A stretch of 64,000 bases of DNA from Planobispora rosea (GTDB lineage Bacteria; Actinomycetota; Actinomycetes; Streptosporangiales; Streptosporangiaceae). This document shows, piece after piece, positions 57,144-64,000 of this stretch. Under the pieces are notes generated by a model. It was not told the origin of the DNA. It did not search any database and saw only the letters and a program-made list of their open reading frames with translations. The stretch covers positions 78,761-142,760 of the forward strand of contig NZ_BMQP01000021.1 in NCBI RefSeq assembly GCF_014648175.1, read 5' to 3'. Position 1 is the first letter of the stretch. Every line of letters starts with the position of its first letter. Position numbers and translations under genes: made by a program.

Positions 57144-57950
57144 ATGGTGCCGGTCGTCTTCGTTCACGGAATCCGCGTCAGCGCGACCATGTGGGGTCCG
57201 GTGATGGACCGCCTCGATCGGCCCGCCGTGGCGGTGGACCTGCCCGGGCACGGGACCCGGCGGGGAGAGCCGTTCACGATGGAGGCGGCGACGTCGGCGG
57301 TGGCCGCCGCGATCGACGAGGTCGGCGGGCGGGCGTTCGTGACCGGGCTCTCCCTCGGCGGCTACGTCGGGATCGCCGTGGCCGAGCGGTTCCCCGGACG
57401 GGTGGCGGGACTGGCCGCCCTGGGATGCACGGCCCTGCCCGGCCGCTACGCCTGGATCTACCGGTCCCTGGCCTCCCTGGCCGCCCGGGACCCGTCCCTG
57501 GCCGACAGGATCAGCGCGTACGGCCTGCGCCGCGCCCTGCCCGGTCCGGCCGGAGAGGCGATGGTGGCCGGAGGGCTGTCCTGCGCGGTGATGCCCCAGG
57601 CCGTCACCGCCGTCGCCGGGCATGACCAGCTGGCGGCGCTGTCGGCGTATCCGGGGCGGGTGTGGCTGGTCAACGGCGCCCGCGACCCGTTCCGCGCGAA
57701 CGAGCGCGACTTCCTGCGGGCCTGCCGGGACGGACGGCTGATCCTGGTCCCGCGCCGCGGGCACCTGGGCGTGCTCGCCGCGCCCGGGCCGCTGGCCCGC
57801 CTGCTGGGCGACCTGTACGACCAGGCGGACGGAGGCCGGGCCGGACGGCCGGAGAGCGGAGCCGGGGATCGGGCGGGACGGCCGGAGAAGGGGGCCGGAG
57901 ATCAGACCGGGCGGCTGGAGAGCGCGGTCGCCACGCCGAGCCCCAGGTAG
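57144..57950 (+). CDS. alpha/beta-hydrolase
   Basis: A 268-residue hydrolase. Oxyanion segment VVFVHGIRVSATMW, nucleophile Ser in FVTGLSLGGYVGIAVAE, acid Asp in VNGARDPFRAN, and His in RRGHLGVLAAPGP. ATG 57144 has GGGAGG six bases upstream. The final 35 residues (GRAGRPESGAGDRAGRPEKG) are a repeat tail that overlaps the end of the convergent LysE gene and is probably a by-product of the repeat there. Likely target of the divergent TetR regulator; substrate unknown (ester or small lactone). Confidence 0.88.
   Translation: MVPVVFVHGIRVSATMWGPVMDRLDRPAVAVDLPGHGTRRGEPFTMEAATSAVAAAIDEVGGRAFVTGLSLGGYVGIAVAERFPGRVAGLAALGCTALPGRYAWIYRSLASLAARDPSLADRISAYGLRRALPGPAGEAMVAGGLSCAVMPQAVTAVAGHDQLAALSAYPGRVWLVNGARDPFRANERDFLRACRDGRLILVPRRGHLGVLAAPGPLARLLGDLYDQADGGRAGRPESGAGDRAGRPEKGAGDQTGRLESAVATPSPR
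57834..57922. repeat. three 23-bp copies, period exactly 33, over the LysE stop codon
   Basis: Copies at 57834-57856, 57867-57889 and 57900-57922 share GGGCSGGACGGCCGGAGA. The last contains the LysE stop (TCA at 57902-57904). Being a multiple of three, the repeat also extends the convergent hydrolase frame. Confidence 0.8.
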
Positions 57951-58522
57951 ACCGCACCGCTGACGTAGCCCAGCGACCTCGTCCGGTTCCGCAGCCGCCT
58001 GCCGAGCGCACCCGCGCCCGCGGCGTAGATCATGTCGGAGATCAGCCCCAGGAGCAGCAGCGTGCCGCCCAGGATGACGATCTGCAGCGGCACGGCTCCG
58101 GCCTCCGGGACGACGAACTGGGGCAGCAGCGCCAGGAAGAAGAGGGTCACCTTGGGATTCAGCACGTTGACGAGGACGCCTTCGAGGAAGACCGCGCGCA
58201 GCGGCTGCGGGGCGGTCTCCCGGGTGGCGAACTCCTGCCTGCTGGTCAGGGCCCGGACTCCCAGGTAGAGGAGATAGAGCACGCCCGCCCACTTGATCAC
58301 GTTGAACAGGGTCGCCGACCGGGCGATCACGTACGAGAGCCCGGCGGCGGCCGCGGCGATGTGCACCAGCGTGCCGGCCTCCACGCCGAACGCGCTGGCC
58401 ATCGCCGCCGCCCGGCCCTGCGAGATGCCGCGGGCGGCGATGTAGAGGTGGTTCGGGCCCGGGATGAGCACCAGCGCGAGGGAGGCCACCACGAACAGCA
58501 GGAATGTGGACATCGACACCAT
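57902..58522 (-). CDS. LysE/RhtB-family amino-acid exporter
   Basis: A 206-residue six-helix transporter: LVLIPGPNHLYIAARGISQGRAAAMASAFGVEAG, LYLLYLGVRAL, LVNVLNPKVTLFFLALLPQFVVP, and the C-terminal SLGYVSGAVYLGLGVATAL. ATG 58522 (MVSMSTF) or ATG 58513. It is a paralogue of the exporter at 19334 but shares only the family features. Its end overlaps the convergent hydrolase gene by 49 bases; the overlap consists of the 33-bp repeat. Substrate unknown. Confidence 0.9.
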   Translation of the reverse strand: MVSMSTFLLFVVASLALVLIPGPNHLYIAARGISQGRAAAMASAFGVEAGTLVHIAAAAAGLSYVIARSATLFNVIKWAGVLYLLYLGVRALTSRQEFATRETAPQPLRAVFLEGVLVNVLNPKVTLFFLALLPQFVVPEAGAVPLQIVILGGTLLLLGLISDMIYAAGAGALGRRLRNRTRSLGYVSGAVYLGLGVATALSSRPV

Positions 58523-58611
58523 GGGCCTGACACTAGGGGGAGTTCCGGTGTCGCGGTGAGGCCAATCCGCCGGTGAATCGGTGGACCAATCGGATTGCCG
58601 GTGGTCCGTGA

Positions 58612-58624
58612 CATACTCGCCGTT
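58612..58624 (+). promoter_or_regulatory. -10-like element close to the LuxR ATPase start
   Basis: CATACT (58612-58617) ends seven bases before the GTG at 58625. No SD precedes any candidate start here, so a leaderless transcript beginning at or next to GTG 58625 is likely. Confidence 0.35.
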
Positions 58625-61402
58625 GTGGGGTCGCAAAAGGTGCATAGCACCCTGGTGGGACGGCTGGTCGAGATCGATCGGCTGCTCACCGTGCTGCAGT
58701 CCGCGGCCGGAGGCATGGCTGGGGTCGCCCTGGTGGGCGGGGACGCGGGCATCGGCAAGACCCGGCTGGTGACGGAGCTGGCCGAGCGGGCCAGGGAGAA
58801 GGGCTTCGCCGTACTCATCGGGCAGTGCGCGGAGCTCGGCGACGCCCTGCCGTACCTCCCGCTGGCCGACGCCCTGCGCGGCGCGCAGGGGGAGCTGCGC
58901 GCGGCGATCGAGGAGCGCCCCCTGCTGGGCAGGCTGCTGCCCGGGGTCGCCGACGCCGGGCCCGAGAGCGCCTCGGGCCTCACCCAGCAGCAGCTGTTCG
59001 GCTCGGTCCTCGGGTTCCTGGCCACCCAGCCGATACTGCTGATCATGGAAGACCTGCACTGGGCCGACCAGTCGACCCGTGACCTGCTCGTCTTCCTCAG
59101 CCGGATGCTCCAGACCGAACGGGTCTGCCTGGTCGGCACCTACCGCACCGACGACCTGCACCGGCGTCACCCCCTCCGCAGGGTCCTCGCCGAGCTCAAG
59201 CGCCTTCCCCTGGTCACCTCCGTCGAGCTGAGCCCGCTCGACCGCGGGGAGATGGCCGACTACGTCGCCACGCTCGGCGGCACCGACGTCCGGATGATCG
59301 ACGAGGTGGTCGAGCGCGCCGAGGGCAATCCCTTCTACGCCGAGGAACTGCTGGAGGCCGCGATCGAGGGCTGCTCGATGCCCGACGGCCTGGCCAGCCT
59401 GCTGCTCTCCCGGGCCGAGATGCTCTCCGACCCCGCCCAGCGGGTGCTGCGCGGCGCGGCCGTCGCGGGGCGGCGGGTCGACCACGACCTCCTCCAGGAG
59501 GCCTCAGGCCTGGACGACATGGCCTTCGAAGAGGCCATGAGAGAGATCGTCTCGCGAGGGCTGCTGCAGCCCTCCGGCGAGTACGGCTACGCCTTCCGGC
59601 ACGCGCTGCTCCAGGAGGCCGTCTACACCGACCTGCTGCCCGGCGAGCGGACCCGCCTGCACGCCGAGTTCGCCCGGCTGCTGACGGCCCGCAAGGGCGC
59701 CGCGGCGGAACTCGCCCACCACTACCTGGCCAGCCACGACCTCGCCGGGGCGCTGGCCGCCTCGGTCGAGGCCGGGCGCCGCGCCGAGCGGCTCGGCGCG
59801 CCCGCCGAGGCCCACCGCCACTACGAGCAGGCCCTCAGCCTCTGGGACCGGGTCGACGACGCCGAACGCCTCGCCGGGACCGACCACCTGCGCCTCTCCA
59901 TGCGCAGCGCCGCCGCGGCGGCCGACAGCGGCGACAACCACCGGGCCATCGCCCAGCTGCGGAGGCTGCCGCCGTCGGCCGAGGTCAACGAGAGACTGGC
60001 CTACGTCCTCATCGACAAGGGCGACGAGGCGGACGAGGAGGGAGCCATCGCCGCGGCCCGGGCCGCCGTCGAGGCGGCGGAGGAGGAGCCCGTACTCGCC
60101 CGGGCCCTGGCGACCTACGCGCGCGCGCTCTACTGGACCGACCGGGACGACGAGGTGGAGTCACTCGCGTTGCGGGCGATCGAGAAGGCCCGCGCCAGCG
60201 GCGCCACCGACGCGGAGACCAGCGCGCTGATCACCCTGGGCTCCTTCGCCGCGCTCGGCGGGGACATCACCCGGGCCAAGGAACTGCTCGCGTGCGCCTC
60301 GGCGGAACAATCCGGCGATCTGGCCATCGACCTGCGAGCGATCTTCCAGTACGCCCGGTTCCAGTACGAGACCGGTGACCTGGCCGAGGCGGCGGTCACC
60401 ACCGACCGGGGCCTGCGGCTGGCCCACGAGACCGGGCTCGACTGGAGCACCTTCGGAACCGACCTGCGCTTCCTGCGCCTGCTGATCCACTATGTGGCGG
60501 GGGAGTGGGACGCGGCGGAGAAGGTCGCGTCCGGGTTCGGCATCCGGGTGGGAACCCCGGCCGAGGCGCTGCTCTCCTCCTTCGCCCTCTTCGTCGAGGT
60601 GGCGCGGGGCCTGCCCGCCGTGGAGGAACGCCTCTCCTGGATGGCGCCCTTCCACTCCGACGCGTTCGTCTCCTACATGGGACACGGTCTGGCCGCCGAA
60701 CACGCCCTGTGGCGAGGCGACCCGGAGAGCGCGCTCGGCCACATCGAGACGGCGCTGGGGACCACCCATCCCGGCAATCCCGCCGCCATCCGGCTCAGCG
60801 CGACCGGTCTGTGGGCGCTGGCGGACCTGGGACGCGCCGAGGCCGCCGACGTCCTCCTGGAGCGGGCCAGGGCGCCCGTCACCGGCGGCCAGGGATCAGG
60901 CCAGGGCTGGATCGGGCCCGAGGGGATGGCCTGGCTGGCCCGGGCGGAGGCCGAGTGGCACCGCGCCCACGGGCGCCTCGACGTCGACGCCTGGCGCGCG
61001 GTGGTCGAGGCGTTCGACTTCGGCTTCGTCTACGAGGTCGCCCGCTCGCGCTGGAGGCTGGCGGAGGCGCTGCTGGCGGCCGGTGACCGTGACACGGCGC
61101 GGGAGGAGTGGGAACGGGCGGTCGAGGCCGCCGCCTCCCTGGGCGCCCGGCCGCTCGGAGCGGCCCTGGAGGAGCTGGGCCGCCGGGCGAGGTTCACCTC
61201 GGCGCAGTCGGGGCTGCTGACGAGCCGGGAGCAGGAGGTGCTGGAGCTCGTGGCCGAAGGCCTGTCCAACCGTGAGATCGCCGAGCGGCTGTTCATCGCG
61301 CAGAAGACGGTGAGCGTGCACGTCTCCAACATCCTGGGCAAGCTGGGCGTGTCCTCCCGTACCCAGGCCGCCGCCGTCGCGCGCAGGGAAGGCCTCGTCT
61401 GA
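58625..61402 (+). CDS. LuxR-family ATP-binding regulator (LAL type)
   Basis: A 925-residue regulator. N-terminal AAA-type ATPase with Walker A in GGDAGIGKTRLVTELAER and Walker B ILLIMEDLHWAD, a winged-helix segment, about 500 residues of TPR-like helical repeats (LAGALAASVEAGRRAERLG) and a C-terminal LuxR HTH (LTSREQEVLELVAEGLSNREIAERLFIAQKTVSVHVSNILGKLG). These proteins activate catabolic or secondary-metabolite operons in response to a small ligand and ATP. GTG 58625 is chosen; TTG 58595 gives 10 more residues. No obvious target operon is adjacent, since the neighbour downstream is convergent. Confidence 0.9.
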   Translation: MGSQKVHSTLVGRLVEIDRLLTVLQSAAGGMAGVALVGGDAGIGKTRLVTELAERAREKGFAVLIGQCAELGDALPYLPLADALRGAQGELRAAIEERPLLGRLLPGVADAGPESASGLTQQQLFGSVLGFLATQPILLIMEDLHWADQSTRDLLVFLSRMLQTERVCLVGTYRTDDLHRRHPLRRVLAELKRLPLVTSVELSPLDRGEMADYVATLGGTDVRMIDEVVERAEGNPFYAEELLEAAIEGCSMPDGLASLLLSRAEMLSDPAQRVLRGAAVAGRRVDHDLLQEASGLDDMAFEEAMREIVSRGLLQPSGEYGYAFRHALLQEAVYTDLLPGERTRLHAEFARLLTARKGAAAELAHHYLASHDLAGALAASVEAGRRAERLGAPAEAHRHYEQALSLWDRVDDAERLAGTDHLRLSMRSAAAAADSGDNHRAIAQLRRLPPSAEVNERLAYVLIDKGDEADEEGAIAAARAAVEAAEEEPVLARALATYARALYWTDRDDEVESLALRAIEKARASGATDAETSALITLGSFAALGGDITRAKELLACASAEQSGDLAIDLRAIFQYARFQYETGDLAEAAVTTDRGLRLAHETGLDWSTFGTDLRFLRLLIHYVAGEWDAAEKVASGFGIRVGTPAEALLSSFALFVEVARGLPAVEERLSWMAPFHSDAFVSYMGHGLAAEHALWRGDPESALGHIETALGTTHPGNPAAIRLSATGLWALADLGRAEAADVLLERARAPVTGGQGSGQGWIGPEGMAWLARAEAEWHRAHGRLDVDAWRAVVEAFDFGFVYEVARSRWRLAEALLAAGDRDTAREEWERAVEAAASLGARPLGAALEELGRRARFTSAQSGLLTSREQEVLELVAEGLSNREIAERLFIAQKTVSVHVSNILGKLGVSSRTQAAAVARREGLV

Positions 61403-61435
61403 GACCGGCCCGGCGGCGGTGACCGGCGCGGCCAC

Positions 61436-61471
61436 GGCCGTCAGGCGCTGCGGGGGCCGTCAGGCGCTGCG
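61436..61471. repeat. perfect 17-bp duplication over the receiver gene's stop codon
   Basis: GGCCGTCAGGCGCTGCG occurs at 61436-61452 and again at 61455-61471, period 19. The second copy contains the stop (TCA at 61460-61462), so the duplicated copy also carries an in-place stop triplet. Confidence 0.9.
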
Positions 61472-61849
61472 AGCCGAGAGCGCGAGGTCGCGGACGACCT
61501 GGATGAGCTCGGCCGGGTCGAACGGCTTGGTGAGGTAGGCGTCCACCCCGATGGCGAACCCCCGCCGCTTGTCGTCCTCCTGGGCGCGAGCGGTGATCAG
61601 GACCACCTTGATGTGCCTGGTGCTGTCATCGCTCCGCAGCCGGGTGGCGGTCGTCCAGCCGTCCATCCGGGGCATCATCACATCCAGCGTGACCACGTCG
61701 GGTTGCACATCCCCCACCCGATCCAGGCAGTTCTGCCCGTCGAAGGCGGTCTCCACCTGGAACCCCTCCAGGGTCAGGTTGACCGCGATGAGTTGTCGGA
61801 TGACCTCGTCATCATCCACTACCAGAACTTTGCCCAGAAGCTCTCCCAC
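61460..61849 (-). CDS. stand-alone receiver (CheY-like) protein
   Basis: A 129-residue single-domain response regulator: VLVVDDDEVIRQLIAVNL with the acidic triad, phosphoacceptor Asp56 in VVTLDVMMPRMDGW, Thr in VVLITARAQEDD and Lys in DAYLTKPFDPAEL. There is no output domain, so it acts by protein contacts or in a phosphorelay. GTG 61849 is used; TTG 61858 follows GAAGAG better and would add three residues. No kinase is adjacent. Confidence 0.9.
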   Translation of the reverse strand: MGELLGKVLVVDDDEVIRQLIAVNLTLEGFQVETAFDGQNCLDRVGDVQPDVVTLDVMMPRMDGWTTATRLRSDDSTRHIKVVLITARAQEDDKRRGFAIGVDAYLTKPFDPAELIQVVRDLALSARSA

Positions 61850-62021
61850 GGCCGCCAAGCTAGCTCTTCGGGATCGATCACGCGCGGGTTTCTGCGGATG
61901 TGTACGCGGACTTGTCCACAGCCGACAGGTTTTCCCCAGAATAAGACTCGGTTCATTGGCGATCATTCCTTCCCGCCGATCCTGGGGCCTCGATCATCCA
62001 TCGAGATCAGGAGACCTGAAC

Positions 62022-62846
62022 GTGATCGCCACATTCATCACCGCCACCGTCCTCGCCGCGACCGTCACGGGCGGTCTGGGGGTCGCGGAGACGCGGTGGC
62101 CCTGCCCGCGAGCGCTCGCCCAGCTGCCGGACCACGTCCGGCGCTGGATTCCCGAGAGTCTGCTCGCCCTGGCCGCCACCGGCTGCCGGACGGGACGACC
62201 GGAAACCGCCGGCTCACGGTCCCCGGAGACGCCTGACCGGATCCACCGGCCCGCCGCCCCGCCGCCCTTTCACGGCTCCGGACCGGAGAGCCCGGCGCGG
62301 CGGCAACCCGCACCGGAGCATCCCGAGCAGGGAAAGGCCGAGAAGAGGAAGCCCGAGTTCAGGAAGCCTGAGCTGAAGAAGCCCGAGCCTGGAAAGCCCG
62401 GGTCCGGGAAGTCCGAGCCGTCACGGCGGCAGCCCAGGCGGCCGGACCGTCCCTCGCCCGGTCAGATCGCGGTGGCCGCGGCGCTCCGCCAGGTCGGCAC
62501 GCCGTACGTCTGGGGCGGAGGGTCGAGCACCGGCCCGACCCGTGGCGGCTTCGACTGCTCCGGTCTCGCCCTGCACGCCTGGGCGAAAGCCGGAGTCACG
62601 CTGACCCACTACACCGGCACCCAGTTCCGGCAGGGTCATCGCGTGCCGTTCTCCCAGCTCCGCCCCGGTGACCTCGTCTTCTTCGGAGGCGGCGCCGGCG
62701 CCCCCGCCCACGTCGGCCTCTACGTGAAGAACGGCGTCATGGTCCACGCACCCAAGACCGGTGACGTCGTCAAGACCACCGCCTTCGCCGACTCCCCCTA
62801 CTACCGTGCCCGCTACCGCGGAGCCGTCCGCCCGTCCCCCCGCTGA
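62022..62846 (+). CDS. secreted NlpC/P60 peptidoglycan hydrolase
   Basis: A 274-residue exported cell-wall hydrolase. Signal sequence about 1-23 (FITATVLAATVTGGLG), then a Lys/Pro/Glu-rich linker with FRKPELKKPEPGKPGSGK, then the C-terminal NlpC/P60 domain (about 146-270): Cys179 in GGFDCSGLALHAW, His230 in PAHVGLYV and His242 in MVHAPKTG. It would cut the D-Glu-mDAP bond of stem peptides. GTG 62022 has AGGAG at good spacing and gives a proper signal peptide; longer frames overlap the receiver gene's antisense. Confidence 0.9.
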   Translation: MIATFITATVLAATVTGGLGVAETRWPCPRALAQLPDHVRRWIPESLLALAATGCRTGRPETAGSRSPETPDRIHRPAAPPPFHGSGPESPARRQPAPEHPEQGKAEKRKPEFRKPELKKPEPGKPGSGKSEPSRRQPRRPDRPSPGQIAVAAALRQVGTPYVWGGGSSTGPTRGGFDCSGLALHAWAKAGVTLTHYTGTQFRQGHRVPFSQLRPGDLVFFGGGAGAPAHVGLYVKNGVMVHAPKTGDVVKTTAFADSPYYRARYRGAVRPSPR

Positions 62847-62929
62847 GGACCGATTCCCCAGTAGATCACTCGCTTCACGTTATGGAGTGTCAGTTCCCCT
62901 CCGGATGCTGGTAATCTAGTTACGCGTTG

Positions 62930-63001
62930 GCCCCCTTAGCTCAGGGGATAGAGCACCGGCCTCCGGAGCCGGGAGCGCAAGTTCGAATCTTGCAGGGGGC
63001 A
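62930..63001 (+). tRNA. tRNA-Arg (anticodon CCG)
   Basis: A 72-nt cloverleaf. Acceptor GCCCCCT pairs with AGGGGGC (discriminator A63001), D arm GCTC...GAGC, anticodon stem CCGGC/GCCGG around CTCCGGA with anticodon CCG (codon CGG), T arm GCAAG-TTCGAAT-CTTGC. CCA is not encoded. An antisense frame across it is not a gene. Confidence 0.95.
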
Positions 63002-63009
63002 CCGACCGA

Positions 63010-63038
63010 GACCAGCTCACACATCGTGTGAGCTGGTC
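63010..63038 (+). terminator. terminator of the tRNA
   Basis: A perfect 13-bp stem GACCAGCTCACAC / GTGTGAGCTGGTC with a three-base loop, nine bases past the tRNA end and followed by a TTCTGCTTCT tract. Confidence 0.85.
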
Positions 63039-63293
63039 TTCTGCTTCTCCGGCTCTTGGATGGTTTCGTCGCCTTGCGTCGCCGCTCGACGCCCGGCGAC
63101 GGGTTCTGCGGGCAGGACACGGGCAGCGATCACGACGTGCTGGTTGCACCGTACCTGGAGAGCGTGAACGGGAAGCGCCAGCGCATCTGCTGAATACGGG
63201 TAATCATGATCATGTCTGAGGAGATGGTCACAGTTCCCCATCGCTGCTTGCGAAGGCAGGGTGGAGACGGTGTAAACCGATCACCATCAAGGC
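63039..63293. other. no recognisable gene after the tRNA terminator
   Basis: This gap has lower GC than the rest. A minus-strand frame (63017-63241, with ALALPVHALQVRCNQHVVIA) crosses the terminator and has no known family. I could not identify an att duplication of the tRNA 3' end. Confidence 0.4.
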
Positions 63294-63566
63294 ATGAAGT
63301 CGTGGCCAGGATTAACCTGGGTGGCCTCTGCGGTGCTTGGTGCGTCAGTGACCGCAGGCCTGCTATGGGTTCTCGGTCCAGGTGCGGTATGGGTGTTGGA
63401 ACACTTCGACGGAGTCACTGGGCTGACAGGCAAGGACCTCGCGGCTGCACTGGACGCGGTCCGTGGGCGGGCCCTGGCCATCGCTACTGGACTGGTCGCA
63501 CTGTTGGCGGTTTTCTACACTGCCCGTAACGCTGATACTGCCCGGCGAACTTTCGCCTGCGGCTGA
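63294..63566 (+). pseudogene. 5' remnant of a two-helix membrane protein (pentapeptide-repeat type)
   Basis: A 90-residue frame: first helix TWVASAVLGASVTAGLLWVL, loop LEHFDGVTGLTGKDLAAALD, second helix ALAIATGLVALLAVFYTARNAD and then TARRTFACG and stop. In actinomycetes this two-helix start is followed by a long cytoplasmic region (TARRTFELTEQGQVTDRYTKA, often pentapeptide repeats), which is absent. The break is within the TARRTF motif. Codon use is less GC-biased than in neighbours, compatible with imported DNA. Confidence 0.6.
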
Positions 63567-63631
63567 CCCATGACTGGATGTTCGACAAGCACCGCTGGCT
63601 GCTGTGGGAAGACCTCGACGACTACAGGTGA
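63549..63631 (+). pseudogene. 3' fragment of an unknown protein
   Basis: In the next frame the sequence reads NFRLRLTHDWMFDKHRWLLW, then EDLDDYR and stop at 63629-63631. It has coding character but no start; it looks like the last 27 residues of another gene joined to the preceding remnant. Confidence 0.4.
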
Positions 63632-63884
63632 TCCTTAGCGGCTGTCGAAGGGGTCCTGCATTGAAGTACCTTGAGCGGCGATAAAAATCCGGCTTAACGC
63701 AACTCAGGAATCCCGTCCGGAGAGGGTCTGGCGACGATGAGGACGCAGGCGGCAGTGGGAGGCGGCCGGACAGGAGGCGGCGGGAACCGGAGACGCCAAG
63801 GGCTGGGAAGCGGCCGGGCCGGAGGCGGTCGGACGGGTTCGGGGTGGGTACGGCTCCGGTGGGGCGTCCGCTGCGCCGTACCGG

Positions 63885-64000
63885 TCAGGCTCCTGCGCGG
63901 TGGAGGGAGTCCAGGCGGGCCATCTCGTCAGAGGAGAGTGGCAGCGCGCCGGCGGCGATGTTGTCGGCCAGGTGGTCCGGGTTGCCGGTGCCGGGGATGG
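63885..64000 (-). CDS. aldo/keto reductase, C-terminal end only
   Basis: Runs off the window edge. The visible residues IPGTGNPDHLADNIAAGALP, then LSSDEMARLDSLHRAGA and stop, match the C-terminal NADPH-binding segment of aldo/keto reductases (IPGTGNPDHLADN phosphate-binding site, then the last helix). The stretch 63632-63884 before it has no gene, only Gly/Arg-coding GGAGGCGG repeats. Confidence 0.8.
   Translation of the reverse strand, partial: IPGTGNPDHLADNIAAGALPLSSDEMARLDSLHRAGA

Noticed and set aside
58523..59485. Extension of the second LysE gene to 527 residues
   Set aside because: It is antisense to the LuxR ATPase gene; the transporter begins at the typical MSTFLLFVVASLALVLIPGP start.
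62916..63149. Minus-strand frame over the tRNA
   Set aside because: It crosses the tRNA and its terminator; no homologous features.
63206..63529. Plus-strand 107-codon frame in the post-tRNA region
   Set aside because: Alternative frame of the two-helix remnant, Arg/Gly-rich without a domain.

Overview
The window is 64 kb of high-GC actinobacterial chromosome. GC-biased third positions, frequent GTG and TTG starts, eukaryotic-type Ser/Thr kinases, a SURF1 protein, a class E/F sortase and steroid/CoA-type catabolic genes all fit a Streptosporangiales-like filamentous actinomycete (for example Streptosporangium or Nonomuraea). That placement is inference from gene content only. There is no prophage, CRISPR array, complete insertion sequence or classical biosynthetic cluster.

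Layout. (a) 1-15.3 kb: tail of a DUF3068 protein, a nitronate-monooxygenase-type flavoprotein behind two KstR-like boxes, a large secreted subtilase, an enoyl-CoA hydratase, a sortase with its probable substrate, and a five-gene plus-strand operon (acyl-CoA ligase, DUF35 Zn-ribbon/OB protein, two thiolase-fold proteins without the nucleophilic Cys, second acyl-CoA ligase) behind a KstR2-like box. This resembles steroid or other polycyclic isoprenoid catabolism. (b) 15.4-25 kb: mixed regulators and small enzymes (ArsR plus SRPBCC, SGNH hydrolase, LysE exporter, LysR/cysteine-dioxygenase-type cupin pair, TetR-thioesterase operon, M20 dipeptidase). (c) 25-36 kb: class III aminotransferase plus alanine dehydrogenase, Sel1/TPR protein, TauE/DsbD-like protein fused to a cupredoxin, Uma2 nuclease, DesK/NarL-type two-component system, gamma-glutamyltransferase, MarR regulator with a Cys tail. 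(d) 36-40.7 kb: AhpD-like protein, Baeyer-Villiger monooxygenase, SURF1, small membrane proteins. (e) 40.9-47.3 kb: two consecutive kinase-then-pseudokinase gene pairs, each pair joined by an ATGA overlap, all four proteins ending in the same type of extracytoplasmic two-Cys sensor domain. (f) 47.7-64 kb: GNAT, a decayed arylamine N-acetyltransferase, an OmpR regulator with a histidine kinase fused to a DUF4173-like membrane protein, a D-amino-acid PLP enzyme/RidA/unknown operon, a TetR-hydrolase divergon, LysE, a large LuxR ATPase, a stand-alone receiver, an NlpC/P60 hydrolase, tRNA-Arg(CCG), gene remnants and the tail of an aldo/keto reductase.

The points most worth pursuing are the kinase-pseudokinase array (including a 26-bp triplication of the second kinase's ribosome site and start codon), the recurring short tandem duplications that straddle stop codons at about ten unrelated genes, the KstR- and KstR2-like operator boxes marking a probable steroid regulon, and the histidine kinase-DUF4173 fusion with a possible internal start. 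Decayed genes (nat, a PIN toxin fragment, the remnants after the tRNA) show that the area is losing accessory content.
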